Made by a program: the position numbers and the translations under genes
The notes under the pieces: generated by a model
Seen by the model: the letters and a program-made list of their open reading frames with translations, nothing else
The model's database searches: none
Told to the model about the DNA's origin: nothing
Shown here: piece by piece, positions 6,649 to 14,473 of the stretch
Numbering within the stretch: the stretch's first letter is position 1
Layout of the letters: every line of letters begins with the position of its first letter
NCBI GenBank assembly: GCA_014729055.1
Contig: WJKO01000290.1
Location: 1 to 15,927, forward strand
Direction: 5' to 3'
DNA length: 15,927 nucleotides
Origin: Promethearchaeota archaeon
Lineage (GTDB): Archaea; Asgardarchaeota; Lokiarchaeia; Sigyniarchaeales; Promethearchaeaceae

Positions 6649-9600
6649 TTAAAATTCAAAATCATCGTCTTCATCGAGATTCCAATAGTCTTCTTCTTCA
6701 GATTCTGCTTTACTATCTGAAATCCTCTCTTTGATACCCATTAGTTTGTCTTTAATCCTTGGTTTCGGGGTAGATTCGTTTAATTTTTTCTCCGTTTCAT
6801 CAAAGGTATCATATACGATGGAATCGTAACTGACTTGTTTTTTCTTCGGCTTTCTGACTCCGTCAATCTTATTTAATATCCATCCCTTAGCTTCTGATAA
6901 TTTTCGTTTCATTTCTCCGCTGGCTACTTTTACTCTATCTAACACCCGACTTTCTATAACGGGCATAGTCATTCCGCGTGAATACATACCAACAGCCAAT
7001 AATGCTGCAGCACCCGCTACAATTGATAAAACTAATACAATGACAAATGCAGGAGAATAAACTATTCCGTTCCAGAAATGACCCTTATAGTCTTGCATTA
7101 CTTCATTGTCACTGTTTACGATCGAAATCATTGGTTTAAATTTACCCATAATGGATTTATTGAATACTATTGAAACTTCAACCGATTCTCCACGTCTAAT
7201 CTCGATTTGATTATCGGAATTTTCTACTAAGTTTGCTGATTCGATGTTATATTCTATATTAGGATCTATGTTTTCAACTACAATATCAAAGATATCGGCT
7301 ACATTACCAGCATTTTCGATAGTAAAGGACATTACATATTGAATGCCTGTTTGAACGTCATTATATTCATTCGGTATATCAAATGAATACACTTCTGGCA
7401 TTATAACACCGCTACCACCAATATAACTAGAATATTCGTATGTTGATGAACTGACCTTCACTGCAATTCCATTTAAACCACCACGAACTGCGGTGATATC
7501 GTCAGGTGAGATATATAAATCGAGCTGTGCAGAAGAACTACCTGGTAGATAAAGGTTAGAAGCTGAAGCTTCCAAAGTATATGCCGAGGGATCTAATCCT
7601 TCTATTTCTATATTAAATGTATCAGCAACAGAACCATCGTTGGTTATATCTAACGTATAATGCAGAGTTTCGTCAATATATTCGAATTTATTATTTTCCG
7701 AAGAAACAGTGCACGTCAATTGCGTTACGGAAATTGTGAAATTCTGAGCGTATAATAGTTCAGTTCCTTGTTCAACAAGTAATTCAAACTCATTTAATCC
7801 TGGTTCTAAATCTGCCGCATCAAAGGAAACTAAACATGCTACACCTGAGGCACCAGAAATAAGAGATAGTTCTTGTTTTCCCTCCAATCCTTCAACTTCA
7901 TAACCATCAATACCATTTACCGAAACATTTACATTGCCTTCGACATTTCCATCATTTGATAATCTAAAGTCAAAATTCGCTCCGTCATCGATATCTACTT
8001 GGTTATCACCATCTAACAGATTTAGACCAACAAGTGTGAATTCTGGTACCGTATAAGTAAGTTCTTTCACAATGTCAAGCGCTCCTGCTTGTTCAACGGT
8101 TAGTGTAACACCATAGTCACCAGCTGTGCTTGAACTTTCTGCAGGCACATCAATTTCATATTCAAAAATACTTGACTCACCCGCATCTAAACTCAATGAT
8201 GTTTCAGAGAGGACGTTTACATCATCCCCTACGACTGATATATCGTAATCAACCGTAACTAGTCCATTATTTTCGATAGGAACTGGTACAACAACACCAA
8301 CTCCTGGTTTAATATCGACTTCTTCTTCCATAACAACTTCTGTATTTATTAAACCTTCTTCAGCCATAATTTCTAATGTTGTTGAGAGAGTACCGATTAA
8401 AGAGGCATCAGTATTTGACTTCACTTCAAACACAAGTTCGTTCATTACGTATTCGCTCTTATGCGCATCGGGCCCGAGATTAAGCGTCCATTCTATTACT
8501 TCGGTCTCATCAACCAAAATAACGCCTGTTGTGTCTGGTAACGAACCACCAGTCCAAGATGCTATAGTTCCCGTTGGTAAATTATCATCTATTAATGAAA
8601 TCACATATTGATCAGTGGTAGTGCCAATATTGGTTAGATCAAAATCACCAGTTACCGTAAAATCTCCGTCAGAGACAAGAGGATCATCTACCGTAAGACT
8701 TTCGATTTCAAAACCCAATTCATTTACCTCAACTTCTTCTACAAAATCAGGTGCAGAGAAGTCTTCTTGTAAATATTGACTAACACCAGGTATCATAAAG
8801 GTATAATCAAAACCCACAATTCCACCTAAAACACTAACACCCAGTTTAATACCTGGTGTTAATTCTAAGTGATACTCTAAATCAGTGTATGTCACATCGA
8901 ATGTCTGTCCTGGACTCAAAGATTCGGGCACTTGAATTCGTGTCGTCTGCGTATCGAATTGCTCATCCCACCTAAATTCAGTTGCTTCCAATACCGTTGC
9001 ACCATTGGTTAATTGTACTGTCCCTGTCATATATGCATCAAGTTGTAATACAATCCATGCTTGAAATTGAATATCTGGATTAATGCCATACATTATACTC
9101 GATAGATAATCATTTAGCATTGCCGAAAGTGAATCGAGTCCAATTGTATCTGTGATTTCAACTTCTGATATATCCGTGCCAAACGGCGTTCCAAGCCCAT
9201 TGATACTGAAGAGCTCCCCTCCATCATTGAACTCATATGTTCCTAAATCAAAACCAAGGACATTTACACTACTTAAATCGAGCATGAAATCTATATTATA
9301 ATCTATTGAAGGTGAACCCGCACCCACGGAATCTACTAAAACATTATAGTCAAAAACACCACCAGATGTGACCTTTCGCGCATTATAATATGATATTATG
9401 TTATATGGAAAGTTGATATCAATTGATGCACCCAATGAAAAGTCGACATCCATATCAGAAAGCCACTGTTGTAAATCTTGCTGCTCTGGAATACCAACAT
9501 CATAATCAAAGAATTGAAAATTCCCACCATTTGGACCATAATCAAACCCAATTGCAGTTTGAGTTGCAGTTGCTCCATTCATTGACGTGCCAGATAACAC

Positions 9601-10644
9601 TTCGGGATAACTCTTGAATGTATAATCAGTTTTCTCGGGAAATGTTAATTCTCCCATTCCGAGCGTGTATGAGTAGTCTAATTTCTCATCAATAATATCT
9701 AAACTAAGGACTTCTAATCCAAGCTCTGCCCATACCGTAAATGTTACATCATGTGCAATATGATATACCCAATCACCTATTTCTACTGAATAAAGTTCAC
9801 CATGATCTGCGGCTGGATCGACAGCAACATCTACTGTTTTTGCCCCAATATCATCCCATCTTATTGATTCCTCGCTCGGACTTGCATGATGGCTGGAATC
9901 AATAACTGCATTGGCAGTAACATACGAGTATAAATTGTATTGTATATTAACCCCAACGCCACCAGAAATTGCAAATTGGTCCCAATCGAGGTCAATACCC
10001 AATATACTCTCTAAGCTGTAGTACTTATCTAATATATCGTAGCTCAACCAATTTCCTAATTTAGTTTCAACACCATAAAAGGGTATTTCAATGTCTTTTT
10101 CATAATCAATGCTACCCCAGTTTGTTGCAAAAGATAAAAGATTTCCGAGACCTAAGAAGTTAAAATTTAGGTCGGCAAAATCCATCTCAAAATCAACACC
10201 AATATCAAGACTTGGAGTACAACCAAAATTATCGAGATCGATGACAAAAGGAAAACTTTCACCTGCATGTACATCATATGGATTATAACTCGTTTCAACA
10301 TTAAGTGGAAACGTTAAACCTAAGTCTAAATCTAAATCCATAGGAATCTGAACATCAAGCACATCAAAATCGAATATATTAAGAGTCCAATCTATGGGTT
10401 GAACTAGGTCGAGAGTTACCGAACGCCCTAATTCGATAGTTTGAGAACGTTTCACTGTTTGACCCCGCGGATCCACTATCGAATCCTCATTAGCTAAAGG
10501 ATCATATCCATCAGCTGCTTCGGGACTGGTAGCAGATCCATTAATATCTGCTAAAGTCATAGCACCTAAACCGATGAAAACAGAACTCAAGAAGATAAAA
10601 GAAATTAGTAGAACAGATTTATATTTTTTTTCTGTTTTGTTCAT
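6649..10644 (-). CDS. large type I surface protein with NEW3/CARDB-like repeats
   Basis: A 1331-residue cell-surface protein of unknown role. Residues about 11-31 form a signal peptide or N-terminal membrane segment after a lysine-rich start. Residues about 45-640 are Asp-rich with alternating hydrophobic residues and look all-beta; I recognise no family. From about 650 to 1190 there are roughly five beta-sandwich units of about 100-125 residues, each with a phrase such as LTNIGTT, IENNGLVTVDY, LSNDGNVEG, ITNDGSVADTF or IENAGNVADIF followed by Gly/Pro-rich turns. This resembles NEW3/CARDB-type Ig-like domains. One membrane helix is at 1198-1221, then a cytoplasmic tail of about 107 residues with a basic patch (KPKKK) and a very acidic end (DEDDDFEF). 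ATG 10644 has AAGGT spaced 8 bp upstream. Adhesion, S-layer association or sensing are all possible. Confidence 0.85.
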   Translation of the reverse strand: MNKTEKKYKSVLLISFIFLSSVFIGLGAMTLADINGSATSPEAADGYDPLANEDSIVDPRGQTVKRSQTIELGRSVTLDLVQPIDWTLNIFDFDVLDVQIPMDLDLDLGLTFPLNVETSYNPYDVHAGESFPFVIDLDNFGCTPSLDIGVDFEMDFADLNFNFLGLGNLLSFATNWGSIDYEKDIEIPFYGVETKLGNWLSYDILDKYYSLESILGIDLDWDQFAISGGVGVNIQYNLYSYVTANAVIDSSHHASPSEESIRWDDIGAKTVDVAVDPAADHGELYSVEIGDWVYHIAHDVTFTVWAELGLEVLSLDIIDEKLDYSYTLGMGELTFPEKTDYTFKSYPEVLSGTSMNGATATQTAIGFDYGPNGGNFQFFDYDVGIPEQQDLQQWLSDMDVDFSLGASIDINFPYNIISYYNARKVTSGGVFDYNVLVDSVGAGSPSIDYNIDFMLDLSSVNVLGFDLGTYEFNDGGELFSINGLGTPFGTDISEVEITDTIGLDSLSAMLNDYLSSIMYGINPDIQFQAWIVLQLDAYMTGTVQLTNGATVLEATEFRWDEQFDTQTTRIQVPESLSPGQTFDVTYTDLEYHLELTPGIKLGVSVLGGIVGFDYTFMIPGVSQYLQEDFSAPDFVEEVEVNELGFEIESLTVDDPLVSDGDFTVTGDFDLTNIGTTTDQYVISLIDDNLPTGTIASWTGGSLPDTTGVILVDETEVIEWTLNLGPDAHKSEYVMNELVFEVKSNTDASLIGTLSTTLEIMAEEGLINTEVVMEEEVDIKPGVGVVVPVPIENNGLVTVDYDISVVGDDVNVLSETSLSLDAGESSIFEYEIDVPAESSSTAGDYGVTLTVEQAGALDIVKELTYTVPEFTLVGLNLLDGDNQVDIDDGANFDFRLSNDGNVEGNVNVSVNGIDGYEVEGLEGKQELSLISGASGVACLVSFDAADLEPGLNEFELLVEQGTELLYAQNFTISVTQLTCTVSSENNKFEYIDETLHYTLDITNDGSVADTFNIEIEGLDPSAYTLEASASNLYLPGSSSAQLDLYISPDDITAVRGGLNGIAVKVSSSTYEYSSYIGGSGVIMPEVYSFDIPNEYNDVQTGIQYVMSFTIENAGNVADIFDIVVENIDPNIEYNIESANLVENSDNQIEIRRGESVEVSIVFNKSIMGKFKPMISIVNSDNEVMQDYKGHFWNGIVYSPAFVIVLVLSIVAGAAALLAVGMYSRGMTMPVIESRVLDRVKVASGEMKRKLSEAKGWILNKIDGVRKPKKKQVSYDSIVYDTFDETEKKLNESTPKPRIKDKLMGIKERISDSKAESEEEDYWNLDEDDDFEF

Positions 10645-10823
10645 AAAATCGTACCTTTTCTTGTAAATATGATTATCTAAGTTTTTTTTAAAATTACCAA
10701 AACTTGAATACTAGATAATTATTAGTCTTTCAGTTTTTTATATCAATTGGTTTATGCTTTAATTTCGACGAAACTAAGCAAAAAAAGTCTTATATTTTTT
10801 GATTAACATATTTACTTGGTGCG

Positions 10824-10946
10824 ATGATTTTAAAACTCTATGTAGATTCTCAAAAAGAGGATTTTGAGAAGATGATAACACCTGAGGTAAATGAGCACCA
10901 CCATAATACCTTTAATTATACACTGAGTTTAGTAATGTTTAGATGA
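10824..10946 (+). CDS. possible 40-residue small protein, unrecognised
   Basis: An ORF from ATG 10824 to TGA 10944-10946, beginning MILKLYVDSQ and containing EVNEHHHNTF. TTATATTTTTT at about 10790-10800 could be a TATA box placed for a leaderless start; GGTG lies only 2 bp before the ATG, too close to act as a normal ribosome binding site. After the TGA the same frame stays open for 22 more codons, so it could be a fragment. The 9-bp inverted repeat at 10847-10870 lies inside it, which may mean the stretch is regulatory instead. An open frame this long is not rare by chance at this base composition. Confidence 0.25.
   Translation: MILKLYVDSQKEDFEKMITPEVNEHHHNTFNYTLSLVMFR
10847..10870. repeat. 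perfect 9-bp inverted repeat in the divergent gap
   Basis: TTCTCAAAA - 6 bp (AGAGGA) - TTTTGAGAA between the divergent surface-protein and permease genes. It could be an operator or an RNA hairpin. It is about 200 bp from both start codons. Apart from it, the possible small ORF and the duplications at 11008-11051, the 10645-11050 gap shows nothing else clear. Confidence 0.5.
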
Positions 10947-11007
10947 CAAGAATATCTCTCATCATTCTTAAAACCACCATCAAAATTATTTTGGTCTTTT
11001 TTTAAAA

Positions 11008-11051
11008 TCTTATAAAAATCTTATAAAAATTAGAACATAATTAGAACATAA
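11008..11051 (+). promoter_or_regulatory. doubled TATA box: two adjacent 11-bp tandem duplications
   Basis: TCTTATAAAAA occurs twice (11008-11018, 11019-11029), followed without a gap by TTAGAACATAA twice (11030-11040, 11041-11051). The last base is the A of the permease ATG. TTATAAAA is a strong archaeal TATA box. The proximal copy is centred about 26 bp before the ATG, so its transcript would start at or next to the start codon (leaderless). The distal copy lies exactly 11 bp further, close to one helical turn. No ribosome binding site is present, as expected for a leaderless gene. Confidence 0.65.
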
Positions 11052-12916
11052 TGAGTGGAAAGGATTCTGAATCTGAAGCCCCCATTTTAGAAAAAAAAAA
11101 TGTTAAATTAAGTCAATTGGTGTATACTGGTCTAAGTGGAACCATAGGGGGTACAATTTATGTTATCATTGGTAGTGCAATTGATGTTGCGGGTGCTGGG
11201 ATCCTTATTTCATTGCTTTTCTTAGGTTTGTTGTTGATTCTTGTGATAATGAATTATTCGGAGTTATCACTTTCACTTCCTATGCTCGGAGGGGGATATA
11301 GTTTTTCAAAAGAAGCGATAGGGGGATTTTGGGGCTTTATTATCGGTTGGTTATTATGGTTAGGTAATCTCACATTTGCTTCAGTTTCGGGAGTAGGATT
11401 TGCTTATTCTCTATCTGTTTTTTTTCCAAATAGAGCGGGGATTGAAGCACATTTCATTCAGATTATCGGCTGTATTGTCGTCTTAGTCTATTTCTTTATG
11501 AATCTTTGGGCATATAAATTCCTCAACAAACTAATGCGAGTTTTTACCTTCATTTTATTAGTTGGATTTATTATCTATATAATAATGGGCTTATGTTTTG
11601 GGATTGTGTTTAATTCTGAGAACTTTCAACCAACTAATTTAAGCTGGAATATTGACTTCAGCTCTATTTTAACAGTTACACCACTTTTAATCGGTATTTT
11701 TTGTGTTTACGAATGGAATTCTTCTTTTGACACTATTACCTCAAAAATAGTAGAAATTAAAGGAAGTAAGACGAAAGTTCCACGAGCATTTATGTATTCG
11801 ATTCTAATTGCAATCGGAATTTATATTTTGGTAGTTGCAACCACATTAATAAATATAGGAGAACCAAACAGTTCCACATGGAATTATATTATTAATTCAG
11901 ATAACCCACTAGCTGATACTCTCTCCTACATAGCTGGGACTCCAGGATTGATCTTGATCGGTTTTGCAGGTATGATATGCACGATGACAAGTTTACAAGC
12001 TTCTATGAAAATGTCATTTCGCGTATTATACGCAATGGGACGGGATGGATATTTACCGAAATTAATAACACGTCAATTTGAGGGAACTAAAAGAACTGAT
12101 GTGTCAGGACCGACTGTTGTAATTAGTGGTTTGCTAATAATCATCTTTACTTTTCTCTTCAATGTTGAAGATTTAGTTTCCATTTCGAACTTTATTATTT
12201 TACTGACTCTGGCTTTGATCTCTTATTCCGTCATATTGCTCCGCAGAAACCGTCCGAAACTTATTAGACCTTATAAAGTTCCATTTTACCCATATATACC
12301 TATATTAGCGGCGGTTTCATTCTTAGTGCTTATAACACCGCTTGCATCAGAAAACCTATTGATTGGCATCATGATGTTTCTCTTTGGAATAATTATATAT
12401 GCATTAAAAATGGCCAGACGTGACAGAATTATTCTATTACTCAGTGGGATGAAGATTGGTGGTGCAATCATAACGATCCTATATCTGCTATCGGTAAGAA
12501 TGATGAGTAGTCTAATTGGAATTGTTCTGTTGAGTATTAGTATTTTCGCCATAGCTAGCGTTTTTTTCGATGTAAAGCCGATTTCTCTTATTTTTAAAGA
12601 TATTGCACGGGCAAAAAATGATGACGCATTAATTGTTTCGGAAATCATAGAAATCGACGATAAAAAAAAGAGATTTGCTTATAGTTTTAATATTATTATT
12701 GGGATTATTCTGATATGTGCTTCGATTATATTCTTTGCATGTTGCTTTTTATTATACTATGAGGAAATCTCTTTTTCAGAAAATATCTTCGGAATCAGTC
12801 CAGAATCGATGGAACTAATTGGAATCTCTATCTTTATAATATATGGCATTATAATACTGATTGGCGGTTCAGCAAATATTGGAATTCAATTAGAATTAAA
12901 AAATGTGAAAATTTAG
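11051..12916 (+). CDS. APC-superfamily amino acid permease with C-terminal extension
   Basis: Integral membrane transporter of 621 residues. The N-terminal segment GLSGTIGGTIYVIIGSAI matches the glycine-rich first helix of APC amino acid/polyamine permeases, where substrate binds. NYSELSLSLPMLGGGYSFSKEAIGG is the usual helix 2-3 region, and KMSFRVLYAMGRDGYLPK is the conserved loop after helix 8. About 12 helices fill residues 1-460. Beyond these, roughly 160 further residues carry about four more hydrophobic segments (near 470-510, 545-575 and 590-610), with charged loops such as DDKKKR between; typical members end near 450-500. The substrate cannot be told from sequence. Translation probably starts on a leaderless transcript from the doubled TATA box just upstream. 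Confidence 0.88.
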   Translation: MSGKDSESEAPILEKKNVKLSQLVYTGLSGTIGGTIYVIIGSAIDVAGAGILISLLFLGLLLILVIMNYSELSLSLPMLGGGYSFSKEAIGGFWGFIIGWLLWLGNLTFASVSGVGFAYSLSVFFPNRAGIEAHFIQIIGCIVVLVYFFMNLWAYKFLNKLMRVFTFILLVGFIIYIIMGLCFGIVFNSENFQPTNLSWNIDFSSILTVTPLLIGIFCVYEWNSSFDTITSKIVEIKGSKTKVPRAFMYSILIAIGIYILVVATTLINIGEPNSSTWNYIINSDNPLADTLSYIAGTPGLILIGFAGMICTMTSLQASMKMSFRVLYAMGRDGYLPKLITRQFEGTKRTDVSGPTVVISGLLIIIFTFLFNVEDLVSISNFIILLTLALISYSVILLRRNRPKLIRPYKVPFYPYIPILAAVSFLVLITPLASENLLIGIMMFLFGIIIYALKMARRDRIILLLSGMKIGGAIITILYLLSVRMMSSLIGIVLLSISIFAIASVFFDVKPISLIFKDIARAKNDDALIVSEIIEIDDKKKRFAYSFNIIIGIILICASIIFFACCFLLYYEEISFSENIFGISPESMELIGISIFIIYGIIILIGGSANIGIQLELKNVKI

Positions 12917-13012
12917 TGATAAAAATAATTGAGATAATTGAATTAAGCAAAAATTCTAAAATTTATTTCAAGTAATATTTTAAATGAAAAATGACAATTT
13001 TAAGTGAATATT

Positions 13013-13300
13013 ATGCTAACTCGTGAAGATTTTGAAAAAGTTGCGAAAAAGAATGGATGGAAATTGAATCCTAATGATAAAGTGATTAATGGAATTCTTC
13101 GTGTGGAAAATAAGAATGTAGAGAATTATGGAATTCCATACTGCCCTTGCAGACCAGAAAAGATTGATGAGAATATATGTGGTGGAGATCATGGCTGTTT
13201 AGAAGCGCCAGACGAAATAGAAGAAATGGGGCATTGCCACTGCAATTTATACTGGCATCCCGATTATGATGGAAAAAACTGGAAAAATGATAAAATATAA
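13013..13300 (+). CDS. ferredoxin:thioredoxin reductase catalytic subunit, variant cysteine spacing
   Basis: A 95-residue [4Fe-4S] disulfide reductase that passes electrons from ferredoxin to a thioredoxin-like protein. Cysteines are at 44 and 46 (CPC), 56, 62, and 75 and 77 (CHC). The family is known for CPC-x16-CPC-x8-CHC, with one Cys of the first pair and one of the last forming the active disulfide beside the cluster. Here all six cysteines are kept, but the middle CPC is opened to C-x5-C (CGGDHGC), giving CPC-x9-C-x5-C-x12-CHC. The overall span (44-77) is within one residue of the plant type. I chose ATG 13013; an in-frame GTG at 13004 would add three residues, and no strong ribosome binding site decides it. 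No thioredoxin gene lies nearby. It is separated by 96 bp from the permease and is convergent with the next gene, 10 bp away. Confidence 0.85.
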   Translation: MLTREDFEKVAKKNGWKLNPNDKVINGILRVENKNVENYGIPYCPCRPEKIDENICGGDHGCLEAPDEIEEMGHCHCNLYWHPDYDGKNWKNDKI

Positions 13301-13310
13301 GCGTTTTTAA

Positions 13311-14405
13311 TTAAAATTCGTAAATTTCATGAGTTTCTGAGGGATATATTTCTTCCGTAGTGAAAAGTTCCATAGGTAAATTGACATTCTTAATCGTTCT
13401 ACCCGTAATCTCGTAATTAGTCTGAAGTAATACATCAGTTAATTTTATTAACGAATCAATCGTGGGAGTGGGTATTTTCAGTTCCGAACCCAAGGATGAC
13501 AACGGAACTAAGCCCGTTGGTACATCTTCAGTTAAGTATCTCATTCGAAGCGAGCTAGGTGCCCCTATTGTCTCATAACTGGGGATCTTTTTAAACGCTT
13601 CATCGAAACTATGAGCATCAATTCCATAAACGTCTTTTACCCAGTCTAAAAACGAAAGAGCTTTTACACCTAATGCATTCAATATCTCACAACGTTCTTT
13701 ATCGACTTGTTCTGCTATATTCGATATGGCTCCTTTATTTCCAGTTCTATAGAATAGAAACGGCTGTTTTCGGCAAATGCTCCCTGCATTGAATAGAACT
13801 GTGGTAGGATGAACTATTGCTCCAATATTGTTTAGACTGGTTATTCTTATATCGTCAACAAACTCCAATTGGGGAAATATTTCATTGATTATATGACTCA
13901 CGAAATAGTTATTGTATTCTGGATAAAAACAACAGTTTACCTTGTTTTTAATTTTTATGATAGATACGCCATAATCTTCTTTTTTCCTGCACGTAAATAG
14001 TAAAGTCTGCGTTTCACCGACATGAATACTTAAATCAGGTCTTATCCTTTTTATTTGATGATAACATTCGATAGCACCCCAAGTTCGACCAGGATTCAAT
14101 AGGATGATTTGATTGTCTTCTAAATAGGGAATAATTTCATTCATAACCGCTTTATGTGCATTTGCTGGTACTACGATAAGAATGATATCAACATTTTTTA
14201 TTAGAGCCTTGTAATTTCTGGAGACTTTATTCAATTTAAATGATCCTTTTATTTCTCCATCTGCTTGAATTTTTGAAGTTAATAGTACATTACGAATATT
14301 CCTAAATGTTCTATATCCTAAATTCACTAAATGATCCTTGCTTGCAAGATAGCTGGCAAATGCCCTTCCACCACTACCAGCTCCAATTATTGCTACATTA
14401 TACAT
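13311..14405 (-). CDS. NAD(P)-dependent opine/octopine dehydrogenase family enzyme
   Basis: A 364-residue cytoplasmic oxidoreductase of the octopine/nopaline dehydrogenase family. Known members join an amino acid and a 2-oxo acid by reductive amination, or run the reverse. Seen: NAD(P)-binding GAGSGGRAFA at 8-17 after strand YNVAII, IVVPANAH at 77-84, NPGRTWGA at 104-111, and the C-terminal domain with IVHPTTVLFNAG at 197-208, whose His199 aligns with the family's catalytic histidine, then EDVPTGLVPLSSLG at 293-306. The length is typical. ATG 14405 is preferred over the in-frame TTG at 14417. A TATA-like sequence near 14439-14426 is about 25 bp upstream, fitting a leaderless start. The substrate is unknown. 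It follows the truncated gene on the same strand after 68 bp, so co-expression is possible but it may have its own promoter. Confidence 0.87.
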   Translation of the reverse strand: MYNVAIIGAGSGGRAFASYLASKDHLVNLGYRTFRNIRNVLLTSKIQADGEIKGSFKLNKVSRNYKALIKNVDIILIVVPANAHKAVMNEIIPYLEDNQIILLNPGRTWGAIECYHQIKRIRPDLSIHVGETQTLLFTCRKKEDYGVSIIKIKNKVNCCFYPEYNNYFVSHIINEIFPQLEFVDDIRITSLNNIGAIVHPTTVLFNAGSICRKQPFLFYRTGNKGAISNIAEQVDKERCEILNALGVKALSFLDWVKDVYGIDAHSFDEAFKKIPSYETIGAPSSLRMRYLTEDVPTGLVPLSSLGSELKIPTPTIDSLIKLTDVLLQTNYEITGRTIKNVNLPMELFTTEEIYPSETHEIYEF

Positions 14406-14425
14406 AATATAAACCAACTCATTGT

Positions 14426-14439
14426 TAAATTATAATTAC
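14426..14439 (-). promoter_or_regulatory. TATA box candidate of the opine dehydrogenase gene
   Basis: AGTAATTATAATTT on the - strand, ending about 20 bp before ATG 14405. No ribosome binding site is evident, consistent with a leaderless or very short leader. Confidence 0.35.
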
Positions 14440-14473
14440 TTTTATTGAAATTCATTCGAAAAATAGTCATACT

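Noticed and set aside
6486..6734. 82-codon + strand reading frame starting with TTG
   Set aside because: It is antisense to the LRR relic and to the 3' end of the surface-protein gene. It has no ribosome binding site and a repetitive Lys/Leu tail from low-complexity DNA.
12286..12648. 120-codon - strand frame inside the permease gene
   Set aside because: Antisense shadow of hydrophobic coding sequence with no signals of its own.
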